Origin: Alphaproteobacteria bacterium
GTDB lineage: Bacteria; Pseudomonadota; Alphaproteobacteria; Acetobacterales; Acetobacteraceae
Length of the DNA: 7,409 nt
Direction of reading: 5' to 3'
Assembly: GCA_013298245.1 (NCBI GenBank)
Contig: JAAFHD010000112.1
Coordinates: 2,258-9,666, forward strand
Made by a program: the position numbers and the translations under genes. Under the pieces are notes generated by a model. It saw only the letters and a list, made by a program, of their open reading frames with translations, did not search any database and was not told the DNA's origin. The stretch's first letter is position 1; the number at the start of each line of letters is the position of its first letter. Positions 6,921 to 7,409 of this stretch are shown here, in pieces.

Positions 6921-6947
6921 CTGGACAGGCTGAATCAGCCTGGCCAG
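6921..6947 (+). repeat. Inverted repeat (hairpin) just downstream of the receptor gene
   Basis: The arms CTGGACAGGCTG (6921-6932) and CAGCCTGGCCAG (6936-6947) pair over 11 of 12 positions, with one A/G mismatch at 6925 and 6943 and a three-base AAT loop. The hairpin starts eight bases after the receptor stop codon. No T-tract follows directly, so it is not a standard intrinsic terminator by itself. It could protect the 3' end of the message or act with the elements that follow. Confidence 0.6.
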
Positions 6948-6955
6948 TGAATCGG

Positions 6956-6981
6956 CCTCTCAACAACGGCTAGAGGTTTTT
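6956..6981 (+). terminator. Candidate weak intrinsic terminator for the receptor gene
   Basis: CCTCT (6956-6960) can pair with AGAGG (6972-6976), and TTTTT follows at once (6977-6981). This is the order expected of a rightward Rho-independent terminator. The stem is only five base pairs with an 11-base loop, so it is weak alone. The AGAGG and T-tract are also part of the larger hairpin at 6970-7009, and the two structures exclude one another. Confidence 0.35.
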
Positions 6982-7009
6982 CTCTGAAGCTGAAGAGAAA
7001 AATCTCTAG
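6970..7009. repeat. Long inverted repeat between convergent genes, possible transcription end site
   Basis: The arms CTAGAGGTTTTTCTCT (6970-6985) and AGAGAAAAATCTCTAG (6994-7009) pair over all 16 positions, with a single G-T wobble at 6976 and 7003, around the loop GAAGCTGA. The AT-rich stem stands out in very GC-rich DNA. The right arm includes the stop codon of the RTX gene (7006-7008), so in that transcript the hairpin forms at the end of the coding region. The T-runs are inside the stem and not after it, so classical Rho-independent action in either direction is not obvious. A bidirectional 3'-end or processing structure is the most reasonable reading. Confidence 0.6.
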
Positions 7010-7409
7010 GCCGGCGGATCGAAGATGAAATCGGCTGCCGTCATCGTCGCCACGCCGAATACCAGGATGGCGTGGCTGCCCACCTCCACCTGCGTGTTGC
7101 CGCCGCCGCTGTTCAGCACCAGGCCCGCGAACTGCAGCCCGGTGCCGCGAAAATCGATGCGCGCCTGGCCCGCGGTGAAGCCCGCCACCTGGTCATAGCC
7201 CCAGCCCAGCGTGTTGTAGATGAAGCGGTCCGCGCCGCCCTCGCCATACAGCACATCATTGCCCGCGCCGCCGATCAGCGTGTCGGCCAGGCTGCTGCCA
7301 TAGAGCGTATCCGCGCCACCCGCGCCGGCCAGTGAATTGGCCAGACCCGGATTGCCGACGATGACATTGTCGCCGCCATTGCCAGTGCCGCGATACGCCG
7401 TGCCGGAGA
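7006..7409 (-). CDS. RTX calcium-binding repeat protein, C-terminal part, 5' end outside window
   Basis: The frame is open from the right edge (first full codon at 7407) to TAG at 7008-7006 and gives the last 133 residues of a longer protein. Glycine- and aspartate-rich nonapeptides follow one another: GAGGADTLY (visible residues 28-36), GSSLADTLI (37-45), GGAGNDVLY (46-54) and GEGGADRFI (55-63), with more diverged copies before them. These are RTX repeats, which bind calcium and fold as a parallel beta roll outside the cell. The C-terminal end (YDQVAGFTAGQARIDF, then VATMTAADFIF) matches the usual tail after such repeats and should carry the uncleaved type I secretion signal. DFIF resembles the DFxV-type end of serralysin-like substrates, but four residues (DPPA) follow it. 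The N-terminal activity domain is not visible, so it could be a protease, lipase, adhesin or plain repeat protein. No type I secretion genes are in the window. Confidence 0.87.
   Translation of the reverse strand, partial: SGTAYRGTGNGGDNVIVGNPGLANSLAGAGGADTLYGSSLADTLIGGAGNDVLYGEGGADRFIYNTLGWGYDQVAGFTAGQARIDFRGTGLQFAGLVLNSGGGNTQVEVGSHAILVFGVATMTAADFIFDPPA

Noticed and set aside
1..7409. CRISPR arrays, tRNA or rRNA genes, insertion-sequence ends, defence or biosynthetic clusters
   Set aside because: No regularly spaced repeats, cloverleaf-like segments, transposase or integrase products, or cluster-type enzymes were seen on either strand.

Overview
The window is very GC-rich, gene-dense bacterial DNA. 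A bacterial ATP12-type F1-ATPase assembly factor points to an alphaproteobacterium, because this family is largely confined to alphaproteobacteria and mitochondria. The Bug/TctC receptor, the RTX protein and the style of the AsmA-like protein fit the Acetobacteraceae (Roseomonas-like). That family-level placement is inference. No rRNA, tRNA, insertion sequence, CRISPR array or phage gene was seen.

Layout from left to right. Positions 2-586 (+) hold the C-terminal, small-subunit half of a gamma-glutamyltransferase-family enzyme, cut by the left edge. Positions 583-5903 (-) hold five genes read right to left: an RluC-type 23S rRNA pseudouridine synthase, an AsmA-family envelope protein, the ATP12 chaperone, an acylphosphatase and an MFS transporter. 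Each of the four junctions is a 4-base overlap of start and stop (ATGA three times, GTGA once), so this is almost certainly one translationally coupled operon. A 55-bp divergent spacer separates it from a Bug/TctC-type periplasmic solute receptor (5959-6912, +). A 93-bp convergent spacer with strong inverted repeats follows, and then the C-terminal end of an RTX calcium-binding, probably type I-secreted, protein (7006-7409, -), cut by the right edge.

The operon mixes ribosome modification, envelope maintenance, ATP synthase assembly, a small phosphatase and a transporter. No shared pathway is evident, and tight packing may simply reflect co-transcription of housekeeping genes. All genes look intact apart from the two cut by the window edges. 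I do not see a new defence, mobile or biosynthetic system here. The points most worth checking are the run of overlapping junctions, the possible leaderless start of the operon, the substituted substrate-binding positions in the gamma-glutamyltransferase relative, and the hairpins between the receptor and RTX genes.
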